64,000 bases of DNA from Methylocapsa aurea (GCF_000746085.1 NZ_KN050804.1:161064-225063); one strand, 5' to 3'. Positions 52,309 to 62,164 are shown, counted from the first letter of the stretch. The notes: generated by a model not told the origin, from the letters alone. A program made the numbers and translations.

Positions 52309-53277
52309 TCACTCCCCAACGGGGTCCGTGGCGCTGGTCTCTTCACTGTTCGCGGCGTGATCGAGCGCCATTTCCGCCTTGCTGCGCCGCCGCCGGCGCG
52401 GGCGGAGATGGTATGAATTCACGTCGTGCTCCGCCTCCGGCTGATCGACCAGGGCGGTGGCGAGGGTCTCGACCGGCGATTCGGTTCCCGTTCCAAGAGG
52501 CTCTGCTGGAATGCGCACCGGAGCAGTGATGAAGGCGGGAAGGCCTTTGCGCTCCGCATCCTCGACCGGCGCGCGCTGATCGCCGCGGGGGGGGCCGTCG
52601 TTGCGATAGTCGCGCGAACCGCGTCCCTGCCGCTGGCCCCGATTGTCCTGATCCCGGCCGGATCCGCCGCGATCTTGTCCTGAGCGATCTTGGCCCGAGC
52701 GATCCGAATAGGAACGGTCCGAATAAGACCTGTCCTGGTAGCCCTTATCTTGGAAGGGCCGCTCTGGACGCTGGTCTTGACGAGGGCCGCGCTCCGGGCG
52801 TTCGAAGCCCTGTTTGTCAGGCGCATTGTAGAAAGCGCGGTCCACATTGGGCTGCTGGCCGCCAGAACTCGGCTGGGGGGCGAACGCCGGTTGCGGCGCC
52901 GGCGCGAAACGCTCGGGCGGCGAGGCGAACCGGTCGGGAATGCCGGTGAAATCGTCGCCATCGTCGATTTCGTCCGCCAGGGCGTCGCCGGGCTGGCGTT
53001 GATAGCCGCTGGCGCTCTGTTGCTGAGCCTGCTGCGCCATGGCGATCAGCCGGAAATAATGTTCGGCATGCTGGAGGTAGCTCTCGGCCGTGACCGGATC
53101 GCCCGAGGACTGCGCGTCGCGCGCCAATTGGAGATATTTCTCGCCAATATGATGGGCTGTGCCGCGAATCTTCACATCGGGCCCACTTGACTCGTATGAG
53201 CGCGTCAGAGGGTTCGGGCCTTTGCGATTGGTGTTGGGGCGGCCGCGCATGCGTTGTTTGTTCTGTCCTGGTCTCAT
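52309..53277 (-). CDS. DUF4167 domain protein, low-complexity
   Basis: 322 residues. The N-terminal DUF4167 domain covers about residues 1-95 (NKQRMRGRPNTNRKG, TAHHIGEKYLQLARDAQSS, DPVTAESYLQHAEHYFRLI). A long disordered part follows, with DRSYSDRSYSDRSGQDRSGQ repeats, then a short basic C-terminus (HLRPRRRRRSKAE). RNA binding is often assumed from the basic, RGG-like composition but is unproven. The location near prmC and clpB is usual for the order. ATG 53277 is the family's usual start (MRPGQNKQRMRG). Confidence 0.85.
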   Translation of the reverse strand: MRPGQNKQRMRGRPNTNRKGPNPLTRSYESSGPDVKIRGTAHHIGEKYLQLARDAQSSGDPVTAESYLQHAEHYFRLIAMAQQAQQQSASGYQRQPGDALADEIDDGDDFTGIPDRFASPPERFAPAPQPAFAPQPSSGGQQPNVDRAFYNAPDKQGFERPERGPRQDQRPERPFQDKGYQDRSYSDRSYSDRSGQDRSGQDRGGSGRDQDNRGQRQGRGSRDYRNDGPPRGDQRAPVEDAERKGLPAFITAPVRIPAEPLGTGTESPVETLATALVDQPEAEHDVNSYHLRPRRRRRSKAEMALDHAANSEETSATDPVGE

Positions 53278-53995
53278 CGATGATCCCTGAGTGGCATCGT
53301 AATCGCAACCCTCGAGCATCGCCGGTTTGGCGCGTCGTTCACGGTCCTATCGGACCTTTGCTTCAAAAACACGAAGGCGCGAGCGAGTGGCGGGCTCTCC
53401 AGCCGTTGGCGATTGTGCTCGCGGGACGGCCGCGGCACTGATCTTCGACTCTCGATTCGAAAGAGTCCAAGAGTCTGGGGACACTTACCTCGGTTACGCC
53501 GAGCGTCGCAGTGGAGCTGGGCGCGGACATCACCCTAAATGTCCAAGCGCAAAGCAGTCGCGCCGACAAGAGGATCTCAACGCCTGCCTCAGCTCTCCAT
53601 CGGGAGCCAAAAGGTGTTCCTTGGAAAGGAAACTAGCCGCTTTCGTTTGAAACGCCAAGAGCTTTTCAGAAAATATCTCACTCTCTGGCTTGGGCGTGGC
53701 GGATTTGTCACGCTTATCGCGAGGCCCAGAGCGCTTTCAGTTTCCGCGGAATCAGAAAGCAGCTCTAGGCTTTGGTTGGTCACATTTTCCTAACGCGAAC
53801 CGGTATCCGCTTCGCTCCAAAATGCTCTAGATTTTGGGCGCATCCTGCAAAGAGCCGCCCGGCTTTTCGCTCCGGCGAGCTCCGGTTCATCGACTTTAGG
53901 CCGCGTCCCTATCGGCTAGATCGCTAAGGAAGGCATTGCTAGAACCCCAAGCGTCCAAGCCGGTTCCCTCTCCTTAGAACGGAAATTGGCTTTGC
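53278..53995. other. 718-base intergenic region with one repeat
   Basis: No supported gene on either strand. The frames present cross the repeat at 53728-53830 or lack recognisable protein. prfA, which commonly precedes prmC, is not found here. Confidence 0.5.
53728..53830 (-). repeat. Dispersed palindromic repeat, copy 8 (reverse)
   Basis: Reverse complement of copy 2: AGAGCGCTTTCAGTTTCCGC, AGCAGCTCTAGG, CATTTTCCTAACGCGAACC, CGCTTCGCTCCAAAATGCTC, ending TAG. Confidence 0.85.
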
Positions 53996-54889
53996 TCATG
54001 CCCTTGCCGCAATGACCCGCTCGCGGCCGGCCAAATCGCGGCTGACCTCGAAAGCTGCGAGGCCAGCGCCGCGCAAGAGCGCTTCGACGGCCTGGCCCTG
54101 CCCCTCGCCGAATTCGAATGCGACCAATCCGCCGGGCTCCATCAGATCCGCCAGAGCGGGAATGATTGCGCGATAGGCGTCGAGGCCGTCGTCGCCGCCG
54201 TCAAGGGCGAGGCGCGGATCATGGACCGCGACTTCGGGCTCGAGTCCGCCGATCGCGCCGGCCGCGATATAGGGCGGATTGGAGACAATGAGATCGAACC
54301 GTCCGCGCAAGGCCGAGGTCCAGTCGCCGCACAGGATCGCGCCGCGGGACGCCACTCCCAGCGCGTCGAGATTGCGTTGCGCGATGGCGCAGGCTTTCGG
54401 CGACACATCGACGCCGACGCCGAAAGCTTGCGGCAGGCATTGCAGCAGAATGCCAAGAATGGCCCCGGATCCGACGCCAAGGTCAAGAATCCGCCAGTTC
54501 CTGCCGCTTTCGCCGGCGACATGGCTGAGGACCGCCTCGATCAAGGTTTCCGTGTCCGGGCGCGGATCGAGCACGGGGGAGCCGATCTCAAACCTCGCGC
54601 CCCAGAACTCCTTGAAGCCGACAATGCGCGACACCGGCTCGCGGCGCAGCCGCCGCAACGCAAAAGCGCCGACGCGCCCGCACTTGGCCCCCAGCGGGAG
54701 GTCCGGATCACGCACGAGACCGGCATGATCGATCCCGAGCGCGGCGCAGAGCAGCACCCGCGCATCGAGGTCGGCGGACGGAATCGCCGCCGCCGCCAAG
54801 GCGCGAGCCAGAGCGCGCCGCGCCTCCTCCCGCCCCATCGCGGGTTCGAAGGCCGGCGCCTCGGTTTTCTGGTCGATCCCGAAGCTCAC
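53996..54889 (-). CDS. prmC: Peptide chain release factor N5-glutamine methyltransferase
   Basis: 297 residues. The N-terminal helical domain is followed by the SAM motif ILDLGVGSGAILGILL and the diagnostic catalytic NPPYIAAG, then VAVHDPRLALDGGDDGLDAY. It methylates the GGQ glutamine of release factors. It overlaps the htpG stop by 4 bases, so the two are probably co-transcribed; pairing with htpG instead of prfA is unusual. Confidence 0.93.
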   Translation of the reverse strand: MSFGIDQKTEAPAFEPAMGREEARRALARALAAAAIPSADLDARVLLCAALGIDHAGLVRDPDLPLGAKCGRVGAFALRRLRREPVSRIVGFKEFWGARFEIGSPVLDPRPDTETLIEAVLSHVAGESGRNWRILDLGVGSGAILGILLQCLPQAFGVGVDVSPKACAIAQRNLDALGVASRGAILCGDWTSALRGRFDLIVSNPPYIAAGAIGGLEPEVAVHDPRLALDGGDDGLDAYRAIIPALADLMEPGGLVAFEFGEGQGQAVEALLRGAGLAAFEVSRDLAGRERVIAARA

Positions 54890-56826
54890 GCCGCAGGCTG
54901 ACTGGCGGCGCCGAACAGAACCCGGGTTAGCCGGGCCGCAAAATCGGAGGCGTCCGCCGGCTTCTCGCCTTCCACCAGCCGCGCCTCGTCGAAAAGCAGC
55001 CAGATGATGTCCTCGACCTTCTGCTTGTCCGGCGCGCCGACCAGGGCCGCCAACGCCAGGATCAGCGGATGGGCGGGATTGACTTCAAGCACCGGTTTCG
55101 TCGATGCGCCGAGTTGACCGTGATCGGCGAGCAGCCGCTCGAGCCGGCGGTCCGGTCCATGGTCGGAGGCGACGAGACAGGCCGGGCTCTCGGACAGCCG
55201 GTCCGACGCCCGCACGTCCTCAACCGCCTCGCCGAGAGTCTGTTTCATGAGGACAAAGAGGGTCGCAAGACCGGCCGCGGGCGGTTCGTCCGCGGGCTTT
55301 TCGGCGCCCTCCTCCTTCTGGAGCGGAATGGATTTAATGTCGGCGGCGCCTTGCGTCACCGACTTATAGGGCTTGCCGTCGAACCCGACCGCCGTCGCGA
55401 CCCAGAAGGCGTCGATCGGATCGGGCAGGAGCAAGACTTCAATGCCGCGGGCGCGGAAACCCTCGAGCTGCGGACTGGAGCCAAGCCTCTTCAAGTCGTC
55501 GCCAAGAAGATAGTAGATCGCGGTCTGATTGGGCTGCAGCCCGGCGACATAGTCCTTGAGGGTCCGGCCCCCTTCCGGATGGGTCGAGGTCGCAAAACGC
55601 GCAAGGGAAAAGAGCGCGTCCCGCTTTTCCGGCTCCTCGTAGAGGCCTTCCTTGAGGACCGCGCCGAAATGCTCCCATACCCGCGCGAATTTTTCCGGCT
55701 CATGCTCGGCGAGCTTGGTCAACTCCTGCAGAAGGCGATTGGCGACGCCCTTCTTGATGGCCGCGAAGAGCGGGCTTTCCTGGATCATCTCGCGCGAGAC
55801 ATTGAGCGGCAGATCGGCGGAATCGACCACGAGGCGCACGAAGCGCAGCCACCTTGGCAGGACGTCGGCGTCATCCGAAATCAGGACATGGCGGACATAG
55901 AGCTTGGCGCGGCCCTGGCGCGCCGGATCGAACAGATCGAACGGCCGCGACCCCGGGATGAAGGCGAGGACGGTATATTCATGGCGCCCTTCGGCGCGCC
56001 AATGAACGGTCAGCGCCGGCTCGTCGAACTGGCCGCCGAGATCGCGATAGAACTCGGTATATTCATGCTCTGTAATCGCGCTTTTCGGCTTGGTCCAGAG
56101 CGCAACGCCGTCGGTCAGGCGGCGCGGTTCGGCGCCCTCGCTTTCGACAAGTTCGATCGGTGCGGCAAGAGCGCTCGAATGCTCGCGGACGATCCGTTCG
56201 ATCCGCCCGGCCTCCAGATAATCCTTCGACGCCTCGTTCAAATGCAGGACGACGCGCGCGCCGTGCGCGGGCGCCTCATCGAGCGGCAAAGGCGCGATGG
56301 AAAAAGCGCCCTTTCCATCCGAACGCCAGATGAAGGCTTCCTGCGAACCGGCGCGGCGGGTCAGGACATCGACATGGTCCGCGACCATGAAGGCCGAATA
56401 AAAGCCGATTCCGAATTGGCCGATCAAGTCCAGGCCGGGCGCGCGGTTTTGACTCTCTTCCGCCTGGTTCTCTTCTGGCGCGCCTTCCCCCTGGGCGCCA
56501 AGCCGATCGAGAAAGGCGCGCGTGCCGGACCGCGCGATCGTGCCGAGCTGATCGGCGAGCTCCTCGCGCGTCATGCCGATTCCATTATCTTCGATGGAAA
56601 GGGTTTGCGCCGCTTTGTCGATGCCGATCCGGATCACGAAAGGCGCGGCGGCGAGCGCTGGATCCTTGAGCGCGTCATACCGCAATTTCTCACAAGCGTC
56701 GGCGGCGTTGGAGAGAAGTTCGCGCAGGAAGATATCGCGGTCTGAATAGACCGAATGCACCATTAGATGCAGAAGTTTCGCGACATCCGCTTGAAACGCT
56801 TGAGTTTGGCCCGCGCCTTCAGACAT
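54886..56826 (-). CDS. htpG: Chaperone HtpG (Hsp90)
   Basis: 646 residues. The N-terminal ATPase has LRELLSNAADACEKLRY, EDNGIGMTREEL and GQFGIGFYSAFMVAD; the middle domain has the catalytic arginine in LPLNVSREMIQES. Slightly longer than E. coli HtpG because of a Glu/Gln-rich insert around residues 110-130 (GEGAPEENQAEESQNRA). The ATG is at 56826, with AAGGGGG upstream; a TTG at 56832 is in frame but less likely. It is co-oriented and overlapping with prmC. Confidence 0.94.
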   Translation of the reverse strand: MSEGAGQTQAFQADVAKLLHLMVHSVYSDRDIFLRELLSNAADACEKLRYDALKDPALAAAPFVIRIGIDKAAQTLSIEDNGIGMTREELADQLGTIARSGTRAFLDRLGAQGEGAPEENQAEESQNRAPGLDLIGQFGIGFYSAFMVADHVDVLTRRAGSQEAFIWRSDGKGAFSIAPLPLDEAPAHGARVVLHLNEASKDYLEAGRIERIVREHSSALAAPIELVESEGAEPRRLTDGVALWTKPKSAITEHEYTEFYRDLGGQFDEPALTVHWRAEGRHEYTVLAFIPGSRPFDLFDPARQGRAKLYVRHVLISDDADVLPRWLRFVRLVVDSADLPLNVSREMIQESPLFAAIKKGVANRLLQELTKLAEHEPEKFARVWEHFGAVLKEGLYEEPEKRDALFSLARFATSTHPEGGRTLKDYVAGLQPNQTAIYYLLGDDLKRLGSSPQLEGFRARGIEVLLLPDPIDAFWVATAVGFDGKPYKSVTQGAADIKSIPLQKEEGAEKPADEPPAAGLATLFVLMKQTLGEAVEDVRASDRLSESPACLVASDHGPDRRLERLLADHGQLGASTKPVLEVNPAHPLILALAALVGAPDKQKVEDIIWLLFDEARLVEGEKPADASDFAARLTRVLFGAASQPAA

Positions 56827-57032
56827 TTCCAACGCCCCCTTCCGGTAAATGATTTTCCTGACCGACAGCCCGCACCGCCTGCGGTCAGCGCAGATATTGG
56901 CTTTGCGGCAGCCCGATGCAAGCGTGTTTCATAACGCCCCAAGCCGTCGTAAAACCGTCAAGATAAGGCTTGCCCCATCGAGGCCCGCGCGCGATGATGG
57001 ACTTGAATCGATAGGACAAGCGACAGAACCGC

Positions 57033-57455
57033 ATGAGCGATCTGGAGTCGAAGGAAGATCATCGCGCCGCAAGTTTCGCCGACAGGATAAGGGTGCGCCG
57101 CCATCCGTCCCCGCCTCACGTTGGCGCGACCCCTGCCGTCCTAGGCGGCGAGGCGGAGCCCGTGTCTTTCGACCAGACCGAATTGCGCGAGATCCTCAAT
57201 CTCTACGGACGCAAGGTGGCCGCTGGCGAATGGCGCGATTACGCTATCGATTTCACCGATCAGAAGGCGGTTTTCTCGATCTACCGGCGGGCCTCGGAAT
57301 GCGCTCTTTACCGGATCGAAAAAATCCCGAAACTCGCCAAAAAGCAGGGCGCCTATTGCGTCGTCGCGGCGAGCGGCCTCGTCCTCAAGCGCGGCCCTGA
57401 CCTGCGCCGAGTCATCGGCGCGCTCGACCGGAAGCTGAAGCTGGTTTCCGGCTGA
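57033..57455 (+). CDS. DUF2794 family protein
   Basis: 140 residues. The C-terminal two thirds match DUF2794: VSFDQTELREILNLYGRKVA, EWRDYAIDFTDQKAVFSIYR, ALYRIEKIPKLAKKQGAYCVV and RVIGALDRKL. It is a small protein specific to alphaproteobacteria with unknown function. It converges on the Bax inhibitor gene, with a shared terminator between. Confidence 0.85.
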   Translation: MSDLESKEDHRAASFADRIRVRRHPSPPHVGATPAVLGGEAEPVSFDQTELREILNLYGRKVAAGEWRDYAIDFTDQKAVFSIYRRASECALYRIEKIPKLAKKQGAYCVVAASGLVLKRGPDLRRVIGALDRKLKLVSG

Positions 57456-57476
57456 AATCCAGCTCCACCGTTGCGA

Positions 57477-57504
57477 AAAAGGCCCCGCTTGCGCGGAGCC
57501 TTTT
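57477..57504. terminator. Bidirectional terminator
   Basis: AAAAGGCCCCGC (57477-57488) and GCGGAGCCTTTT (57493-57504) pair with one mismatch around a TTGC loop. It has an A-run on one side and a T-run on the other, serving both convergent genes. Confidence 0.85.
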
Positions 57505-57533
57505 CTGGAGCCGAAATTCTGGACCAGCGTCCA

Positions 57534-58319
57534 TTATTCGTTGCGCGAGCCTGTCAGGAACAGGAGCGATTGGAAGATGTTGATGAAATCCAGATAGAGC
57601 ATCAAAGCGCCGTTCACGGATTTCTTCGTGGCGACCTCGAACCCGTCGCCAGCATAATACATCTCCTTGATTGCCTGCGTATCCCAGGCGGTGAGGCCCG
57701 AGAAGATCAGCACGGACAGGATCGACAGGCCGAACTGGAATGCCGAGCTCTGTACGAACAGATTGACGATGCTGGCGATGATGAGGCCAATCAAGCCCAT
57801 CACCAGGAACGAGCCCATCGCCGAGAGATCGCGCTTCGTCGCATAGCCATAAAGGCTCAACCCGCCGAACGCGGCCGCGGTCACGAAGAAGGCGCGCGCC
57901 ACCGACGTCCCGGTATAGATGAGGAGGATCGACGAAAGCGAAAGCCCCATCGTCGCCGCGAAGGCGAAGAACAGGATGCGCGCGCTCGAAGCCGACATTT
58001 GATTAATGCGGAACGAGAAAAAGAGCACGAAGGCGAGCGGCGCCAGCATCACGAGATATTTCAGCGGGCTGCCGTAAAGCGCCACGCCAAACGCCGTCAG
58101 CGGGATCCGTCCCATTTGGGCGGCAGCCATCGAGGCATCGGAGGCGACGGCCAGCATGTTCACGCCAAGCGCCACCACCCCGGTAAGGGCGAGGCCAACC
58201 ACCATATTGTTGTAGACGCCCAGCATGTAGGAGCGCAGGCCCTGGTCGATTTCGGCGCGACCTGCCCGGGCGACGCTCTGCCCCCAGCGGGCGCTTACGT
58301 TGCGGTCGAAGTCGGACAT
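57534..58319 (-). CDS. Bax inhibitor-1/YccA family membrane protein
   Basis: 261 residues with about seven membrane helices. GLRSYMLGVYNNMVVGLALTG at the start, LSLYGYATKRDLSAMGSFL, and the C-terminal GLTAWDTQAIKEMY with YLDFINIFQSLLFLTG are the TMBIM/YccA pattern. Members of this family leak calcium or protons or modulate membrane proteases; the role here is unknown. The start is ATG 58319. Confidence 0.9.
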   Translation of the reverse strand: MSDFDRNVSARWGQSVARAGRAEIDQGLRSYMLGVYNNMVVGLALTGVVALGVNMLAVASDASMAAAQMGRIPLTAFGVALYGSPLKYLVMLAPLAFVLFFSFRINQMSASSARILFFAFAATMGLSLSSILLIYTGTSVARAFFVTAAAFGGLSLYGYATKRDLSAMGSFLVMGLIGLIIASIVNLFVQSSAFQFGLSILSVLIFSGLTAWDTQAIKEMYYAGDGFEVATKKSVNGALMLYLDFINIFQSLLFLTGSRNE

Positions 58320-58530
58320 GTTTTCCTCTAAACGTTAGGGAGGCTTAACCGCCTCCGGCCGCTGCCTTCGCAGGATCAGCGTGTGAGCTAATATGGCGCA
58401 GACGCCCCTCCCGCACAAGGGCGCGGCAAATGAACAATACTTAACGTTCCAAGCATCATCTTCGAAAAGTGGAGAAAATGATGCAGAATGAAGAAAAGTC
58501 GATTTGGCCCGCCGCCCGCGCCGGGCTTCG

Positions 58531-61161
58531 TTACAAATCGCGGAGATAAGGCGCGGGTTTGCGCCCAAGAATCCGCCAGGTTCCCAGCAGCCCGAGCACA
58601 ACGGTCAGCGCCAGCGCGCCGCCGGCGGCGGCCAGGGCCTGCGGCCAGAGCCAGACGAAATCCAGGCTCATGACGTAATATACAATTGCGAAGGCGGCGG
58701 CGGCGCCCGCCGCGAGGCCGAACAAGGCCGCGCCAAGGCCGATGAGGCCATATTCATAGAGGAAAGCGGTAAGGAGGCGCGCCCGCGTGGCGCCAAGCGT
58801 CTTGAGGACGACGGCGTCGTGAACGCGGGCTTTCTGGCCCGCCGCCAGCGCGCCGCCCAGAACCAGGATCGAGGCCAGAAGCGCCACGCTCGAAGCGCCT
58901 CTGACCGCGACCGCGAGCCGCCCGACGATCGCGTTGGCGGCGTCAAGCGCATCCTTGACCCGGATGCTGGTCACTGCCGGAAAGGCCCGCGCGGTCTCGC
59001 GCAGCAAAGCGAGCTCCCGGCCGGTTTCGCCGCCGTCCGGAAAAGTCAGCGTCGCAAGATCGTTATAGGGCGCCCCAACAAAGCTGTTTGGCGAAAACAC
59101 GAGGAGGAAATTGATTCCGAATGTGCGCCAATTCACCATCCGCGTATTGGCGATCCTGGCGGTCATATTGCGGCCAAGGACGTTGACGGTGATCTCATCG
59201 CCGATCGCGAGCCCGAGCCCGTCGGCGATTTCATTCTCCATCGAAACCAGAGGCGGCCCGCTATAGTCCTTTGGCCACCACTCCCCTTCGACCAGGGTGG
59301 AGCCCTCCGGCAAGGTCGGCGTGAAGGTGACGCCGCGATCGCCCTGCAGGGCCCAGGCGGCGCTCGCCCTGGGCCGCGCGGCCTCGGCGGGGACGTTGTT
59401 CAGCTTGACGATCCGCCCCCGCAGCATCGGCTCCAGATCGATCTTGCCCTCCGGCGCATGGGCTTGCAAAAATCTTGTGAATTCCGCCGCCTTAGCGTTC
59501 TGAATGTCGAGGAAGAAGAAGCTTGGCGTCTTGCCGGGCAGGCCGGTCCTGAGTTCGGCGCGAATGTTGCCATCGATCAGCGTCAAGGCGACGAGGAGGG
59601 CGAGACCGAGGCCGAGCGAGAGCACGACGGAAGGGGTCAGCGCGCCCGGCCGATGGATGTTTCCAATCGCCAGCCGCAGAGCGACTTGCCGCATATGCGG
59701 CAGCCTGCGCGCGCCCGCCATGATCAAAAATCCGACAAGGCGCAGCAGGGCGAAGCCCGCAAGAGTCGCGCCCATGTAGATCAGGGCGAGCTTGCGGTCG
59801 CTGGAGAGGATGAGGACCGCGGCGACGAGGCCCAAGGCGGCGGCGGCGGTCAAGACGAGATAGCGCGGCCTCGGCCTCGCCCGCCGCGGCTCGATCTCCT
59901 CCCGGAACATCGCCTGCACCGGAATGTCATGAGCGTGGCCAAGCGGCCCCAAGGCAAAAGCCAGCGCGGTCAGAAAACCGTAAAGCGCTCCTTGACCGAT
60001 CGCGGCCGGATGGATCGCGGGGCTGATCGGGAACGGAATCAGCTCGCCCAATCCCAAGACCGCGACATAGGGCAAGGCCGCGCCGATCAGAACGCCAATC
60101 GCTATGCCCAGACCGGCGACCAGCATCACCTGCGTGAGCATCAGGGCGAAGACCGTCGAACCTGTGGCGCCCAGCGCCTTCAAGGTTGCGATCGTCGCCC
60201 GCTTGCGCTCGACATAGCCGAAAATAGCATTGGCGACGCCAACTCCGCCGATGATCAGGGAGGTCAGACCGACAAGGCTGAGAAATTGGGTGAACCGGTC
60301 GAGGTTGCGCGAAAATTGCGGCGAGATGTTCTTGCGCGTGCGAACTTCCCATCCGGCCTCCGGAAAGGTCTCTTGCGCGAGTTGCGCGAAATCCTCGGTC
60401 TCCGCCACGCTCGCTGGCGAGGCCGCGCCCTCGCGCCCCAGCGCAACGCGATAAAGCCATCTGACGAGCGAACCCGGCTGGAGAAGCCCGGTTTCACGCA
60501 GGGCGCGCTCGCTCATCATGACGCGCGGGCCAAACGCTATCCCGCCGGAGAGCTGATCGGGCTCGCCGACGAGCGCGGCGCGCAATTCGAACCGCCCCTC
60601 GCCGATGGTCAGACGATCGCCAAGCGCAAGGTCGAGCCGCGCCAGCAAGGCCGGATCGGCGGCGATCCCAAAGGCCCCGTCGCGCTCACCGAGGATGCCG
60701 GCGAAGTCTTGGCGCGGCTCGAGGCCGACTTCGCCCACCAAAGGATAGGCGCCATCGACCGCCTTGATCTCGATCAGGGCGGCCTCGCCATCCGCGCGCC
60801 GCGCCATGGCGCGCATCTTGGCGACGGAGCTGAGGCGGACCCTCCCCTCCCCGGCCTGCGAATCGAAAAAGGCCCGCTCCGGCGCGGATAATTCGCGCTG
60901 AATGAGATCGAATGAGACATCGCCGCCAAGGATCGCGCGCCCTTGCCATGCCAGGCCATCGGCGAGGGACAGGGACACCGAGCCGACGCCGGTGATCGCC
61001 GCGACGCCGAGGGCGATGCAGCCGAGGAAGATTCCAAACCCGTGCAACCCGCCGCGAAAATCGCGCAAGGCGACGCGCAGGACCAGCGGCAGGCGCAGGC
61101 CCCGCGTGCGCCCTTTACAGACCAGTTCCCGCGACGAGGAGGGCGTTTCAAGCAATTTCAT
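58531..61161 (-). CDS. ABC transporter permease of the YbbP/FtsX type
   Basis: 876 residues. N-terminal membrane helix (FGIFLGCIALGVAAITGV), a large periplasmic MacB-like domain, an FtsX block (LSLVGLTSLIIGGVGVANAI), a second FtsX block near the C-terminus with VHDAVVLKTLGATRARLL, and about ten helices in all. This matches YbbP, partner of YbbA. The start at 61161 lies just inside a dispersed repeat; the longer frame upstream is the repeat read through. The matching ATPase gene is 1.7 kb away, not adjacent. Substrate unknown. Confidence 0.88.
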   Translation of the reverse strand: MKLLETPSSSRELVCKGRTRGLRLPLVLRVALRDFRGGLHGFGIFLGCIALGVAAITGVGSVSLSLADGLAWQGRAILGGDVSFDLIQRELSAPERAFFDSQAGEGRVRLSSVAKMRAMARRADGEAALIEIKAVDGAYPLVGEVGLEPRQDFAGILGERDGAFGIAADPALLARLDLALGDRLTIGEGRFELRAALVGEPDQLSGGIAFGPRVMMSERALRETGLLQPGSLVRWLYRVALGREGAASPASVAETEDFAQLAQETFPEAGWEVRTRKNISPQFSRNLDRFTQFLSLVGLTSLIIGGVGVANAIFGYVERKRATIATLKALGATGSTVFALMLTQVMLVAGLGIAIGVLIGAALPYVAVLGLGELIPFPISPAIHPAAIGQGALYGFLTALAFALGPLGHAHDIPVQAMFREEIEPRRARPRPRYLVLTAAAALGLVAAVLILSSDRKLALIYMGATLAGFALLRLVGFLIMAGARRLPHMRQVALRLAIGNIHRPGALTPSVVLSLGLGLALLVALTLIDGNIRAELRTGLPGKTPSFFFLDIQNAKAAEFTRFLQAHAPEGKIDLEPMLRGRIVKLNNVPAEAARPRASAAWALQGDRGVTFTPTLPEGSTLVEGEWWPKDYSGPPLVSMENEIADGLGLAIGDEITVNVLGRNMTARIANTRMVNWRTFGINFLLVFSPNSFVGAPYNDLATLTFPDGGETGRELALLRETARAFPAVTSIRVKDALDAANAIVGRLAVAVRGASSVALLASILVLGGALAAGQKARVHDAVVLKTLGATRARLLTAFLYEYGLIGLGAALFGLAAGAAAAFAIVYYVMSLDFVWLWPQALAAAGGALALTVVLGLLGTWRILGRKPAPYLRDL

Positions 61162-61174
61162 GAGCGCCTTGAAG

Positions 61175-61280
61175 CTGGAGCATTTTCGAGCGAAGTGGAT
61201 GCCGGTTCGCGTTAAAAAAATGCGACAAAACAAAGACCTAGAGCTGCTTTCTGATTCCGCCGAAACTGAAAGCGCTCTAG
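61175..61280 (+). repeat. Dispersed palindromic repeat, copy 9
   Basis: Well-preserved: GGAGCATTTTCGAGCGAAGT, GGTTCGCGTTAAAAAAATGCG, ACAAAGACCTAGAGCTGC, AAAGCGCTCTAG. It lies between the permease and cupin genes. Confidence 0.85.
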
Positions 61281-61303
61281 CGAAGGTATCGAATCCCTTG
61301 TCC

Positions 61304-61669
61304 CTATATCGGGAGCGACTGCGACGGCCCGGGATAATGGACGGCGAGCCAGATCGTCGCGCATCGCTTGTCGGTCCATTCCACCCGATGCCGCTTGCGC
61401 GGGGGAATGAGAATATGATCGCCGACCCGCAAGACCATGACCTCCGGCTCATTCTCGAAGGCGAGCCCCGCGGAGCCCGCCAGGACCGCGACCCATTCGG
61501 CCCACGGCTGATCGTACCAGAAGCCAGGCGGGCTCGCGTCACCATTGGAAACGATCCGCTCGACCTTCACATGGGGAGAATCGACCAGAACGGCAAAATC
61601 TTCTTTGCCCAGGGTCTGGCCTGCTGACCTCGAATCGCTGTCGAACAGGTTGCCGGGCGGGCTCAGCAT
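61304..61669 (-). CDS. Cupin domain protein
   Basis: 121 residues. A single cupin barrel: PWAEWVAVLAGSAGLAFEN, then VMVLRVGDHILIPPRKRHRVEWT, where the metal-binding histidine of the second motif is H94 or near it. The first cupin motif is reduced (no HxH), so the metal site may be altered. It follows the YeeE pair with 12 bases between, suggesting one operon, and may act in sulfur or thiol metabolism, but this is only context. Confidence 0.75.
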   Translation of the reverse strand: MLSPPGNLFDSDSRSAGQTLGKEDFAVLVDSPHVKVERIVSNGDASPPGFWYDQPWAEWVAVLAGSAGLAFENEPEVMVLRVGDHILIPPRKRHRVEWTDKRCATIWLAVHYPGPSQSLPI

Positions 61670-61681
61670 GGCGAAAGACGG

Positions 61682-62164
61682 TCAGACTTGCGCATCCGCA
61701 TCCTGTTTCGATGGCGCCGGGAGCATTGCCGCCCCTTTATCATGAATAAGAATGCCAACCAGCATCATCGCCGTGAAGAGAAAGACGGGCGCTAGACCAA
61801 GCGCGAGATCGGCGATGGCCGGCCCTGGACAAAGCCCGGCAATGCCCCAACCGACCCCGAAAATCGCGGCGCCGGCGGCGAGCCTCATATCGATGTCCTT
61901 TCGAGCCGGCAGATGAAAGGCGCTGTCGAACAAGGGGCGGCGCATCCGCCGGGAGATCCGGTAGCCCGCCCCGGACACAGCAACCGCCCCGGCGAGCACG
62001 AAACCAAGGCTCGGATCGAAATCCCCCGTCACATCGAGAAATCCGCGCACGCGGGCCGGGTCCAGCATGCCGGAAAGCGCCAGGCCGAAGCCGAAGATTG
62101 CGCCCGAGATCAAGGCCGCGACAATGGATCTGGCATGGGTTCCGATATGGGTTTGGCCGTTCAT
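61682..62164 (-). CDS. YeeE/YedE family protein, C-terminal half (DUF6691-like)
   Basis: 160 residues, four membrane helices. SGMLDPARVRGFLDVTGDF, DPSLGFVLAGAVAVSG and FGVGWGIAGLCPGPAIADLA are the second-half signature; the cysteine in LCPGPA corresponds to a conserved thiol of the YeeE thiosulfate importers. ATG 62164 overlaps the stop of the first half by 4 bases (ATGA). The two genes probably make a split transporter for thiosulfate or another sulfur species. Confidence 0.85.
   Translation of the reverse strand: MNGQTHIGTHARSIVAALISGAIFGFGLALSGMLDPARVRGFLDVTGDFDPSLGFVLAGAVAVSGAGYRISRRMRRPLFDSAFHLPARKDIDMRLAAGAAIFGVGWGIAGLCPGPAIADLALGLAPVFLFTAMMLVGILIHDKGAAMLPAPSKQDADAQV

Noticed and set aside
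53327-53650. Frames in the prmC-DUF4167 gap
   Set aside because: No start with a ribosome site, and no protein-like pattern.
58504-60891. 795-codon + strand frame
   Set aside because: Antisense shadow of the YbbP-type permease; composition is Arg/Gln/Asp-rich without domains.
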